Of a stretch of 64,000 bases of DNA, positions 63,117 to 64,000 are shown piece by piece. The stretch's first letter is position 1. Each line of letters starts with the position of its first letter. Source of the DNA: Isochrysis galbana. Its lineage: Eukaryota; Haptophyta; Isochrysidales; Isochrysidaceae. The stretch spans positions 3,341,999 through 3,405,998 of the forward strand of contig CM030935.1 in the NCBI GenBank assembly GCA_018136815.1, read 5' to 3'. Below the pieces are notes generated by a model that searched no databases, had not been told where the DNA came from, and saw nothing but the letters and a program-made list of their open reading frames with translations. The translations under genes were made by a program, and so were the position numbers.

Positions 63117-64000
63117 TCATTCCTCTGACTCGATAGGTGCCTCCGCAACCTTGGGCACGACCAAGTTGTTTAGCCCAGACGTCACCTGGGAGGGCCACGT
63201 GCATTGCATGCGCTCGGGGAATGAGCGCGCCAATGTCAAGCATGTTTGCGCGAGGAGCGGTGGATGCGAGGCACCTTGGCCGAGGTGATGATGTCCCCCT
63301 CCTTCACGTCCGCAAGAAGGCGGGCCCCATCCACTGTGTAGCCGAAGCAAGCATAGCGGCCATCGAGCAAGTTCTTGCCTGCAACGGTGGAAGCCTTTGT
63401 CAACGGGACGATGTTCCGGGAGGAGAGGGCTTTGTGGGCTCAACCAGACACAAGGCGAGCTACCCCAAAAGCCGATCGGGTAGAAATTGCACGACCGGGC
63501 AGGCAACGCGCGGGGAGCAGCCACTGTAGTCTCAGTGTTGGCGGCAAGGACGATCCACCAAGCAAGAAGCAACGATTTACGGGCGGCGTGAGACAAGTCG
63601 GCTCGCCTGCAGGAGTGAGGTCTGAGTCAAAAAGAAGCCAAAAGAACTGTGAGGACGCCGAGTCAGGGTCATACTCCTCCCGCGCCATGCCCAGCGCGCC
63701 ATACGCGTTGAACGGGAGGATAGAGGCGTAGCCACCGCGCCCGTCGTCGTCAAAGGTGGCGCCATATATCGGGCCCTTGTCGCCCTTGACCATCACCTCA
63801 AGCGGAATCTGTACGAAGTGCGGTAGGCGGGTATGAGGGGCATTGGAGGCGGTGCTGGCAGCTATATTCAGAGCACTGTACCCTCCACCACTACTACTCT
63901 GGCCAAGACGTGCGGGCACACCTTACGCACGACCCCTCCCTGCACATATCCGTTGAGCTTCGTGGCTTTGGACCCCTCAAGCTCAGACGAGGGATCGCCC
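63117..64000 (-). CDS. CYP38/TLP40-like thylakoid-lumen cyclophilin, 5' end off window
   Basis: Inferred exons, complement(join(63117..63185, 63275..63378, 63607..63808, 63922..>64000)). Spliced residues read GDPSSELEG...VVRK, IPLEVMVKGDKGPIYGATFD, ILPFNAYGALGMAREEYDP, SASSQFFWLLFDSDLTP, then AGKNLLDGRYACFGY, DVKEGDIITSAKVTSGLNNL. This follows the divergent cyclophilin domain of plant CYP38 and spinach TLP40 (IPLEIMV, LPFNAFGTMAMAREE, SGSSQVFWLL, NILDGRYAVFGY, SGLENLV). Those proteins assist photosystem II assembly in the thylakoid lumen and are poor prolyl isomerases. The intron at 63606-63379 has a GC donor (CCTGCAG|GCGAGC) fixed by the conserved TPAGKN junction. The N-terminal targeting peptide and helical domain lie beyond the window. 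Confidence 0.87.

Noticed and set aside
62469..63136. Forward and reverse frames near the cyclophilin 3' end
   Set aside because: No recognised domain and the opposing frames overlap almost fully; kept only as unassigned sequence.

Overview
The window is nuclear DNA of a photosynthetic, GC-rich eukaryotic microbe. Genes carry spliceosomal introns and are separated by long tracts of simple sequence and dispersed repeats. Three genes (RPS13, a CYP38-like cyclophilin and a ferlin) each have an intron that is only consistent with the protein family if the donor is GC rather than GT. With the high GC content, signal-peptide-bearing enzymes and a thylakoid-lumen-type cyclophilin, this suggests a haptophyte alga; a dinoflagellate or pelagophyte is not excluded. 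The lineage is inference. Two 100-N assembly gaps (34501-34600, 59601-59700) cut genes.

Layout. 1-822 (-): 3'-truncated flavin-reductase-like gene, divergent from a complete three-exon ribosomal protein S13 gene (1799-2583 +). 3000-5250: dispersed repeats and a broken giant-virus-like ORF (4332-4911). 5921-7881 (-): four-exon PLP enzyme of the aluminium-resistance / methionine gamma-lyase-like family. 8450-10450: microsatellite, a repeat shared with 36.8 kb, a detached copy of part of a retroelement, and a second giant-virus-like fragment. 10600-19121 (-): a large retroelement with Gag, a DNA cytosine-methyltransferase-like domain, a retropepsin and a chromodomain, but no reverse transcriptase, RNase H or integrase core. 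19.1-20.7 kb: tandem repeats, a tRNA-like Pol III box pair, a dispersed repeat. 21014-23920 (-): three-exon TMC-like membrane protein. 24.1-25.2 kb: LTR-like relic. 26107-26859 (+): SAP-like/coiled-coil protein. 27-28.9 kb: repeats. 28975-31685 (-): four-exon lipoxygenase. 33.5-34.5 kb (+): exonuclease/endonuclease/phosphatase-fold gene cut by a gap. 35105-35916 (-): two-exon glutathione S-transferase. 36-38.1 kb: very long CT/GA tracts. 38148-44929 (+): three-exon SHPRH-like SNF2/RING protein. 45-47 kb: repeats. 47276-48082 (+): proline-rich, Cys-rich single-pass membrane protein. 49597-59350 (+): 14-exon giant ferlin (about 2626 aa). 59702-61303 (+): membrane protein with a TIR-like cytoplasmic domain. 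61.4-62.3 kb: repeats. 63117-64000 (-): 5'-truncated CYP38/TLP40-like cyclophilin.

The genes do not form an operon or an evident pathway. Themes are lipid and membrane biology (lipoxygenase, ferlin, TMC), redox and detoxification (flavin reductase, GST), genome maintenance (SHPRH-like) and plastid protein folding (CYP38-like). The accessory material is mainly one degenerate methyltransferase-carrying retroelement plus several families of short non-autonomous repeats, many of which begin with a small AACT...AGTT hairpin. Every exon boundary below was inferred by eye from splice signals, reading-phase agreement and family resemblance; none was checked against transcripts.
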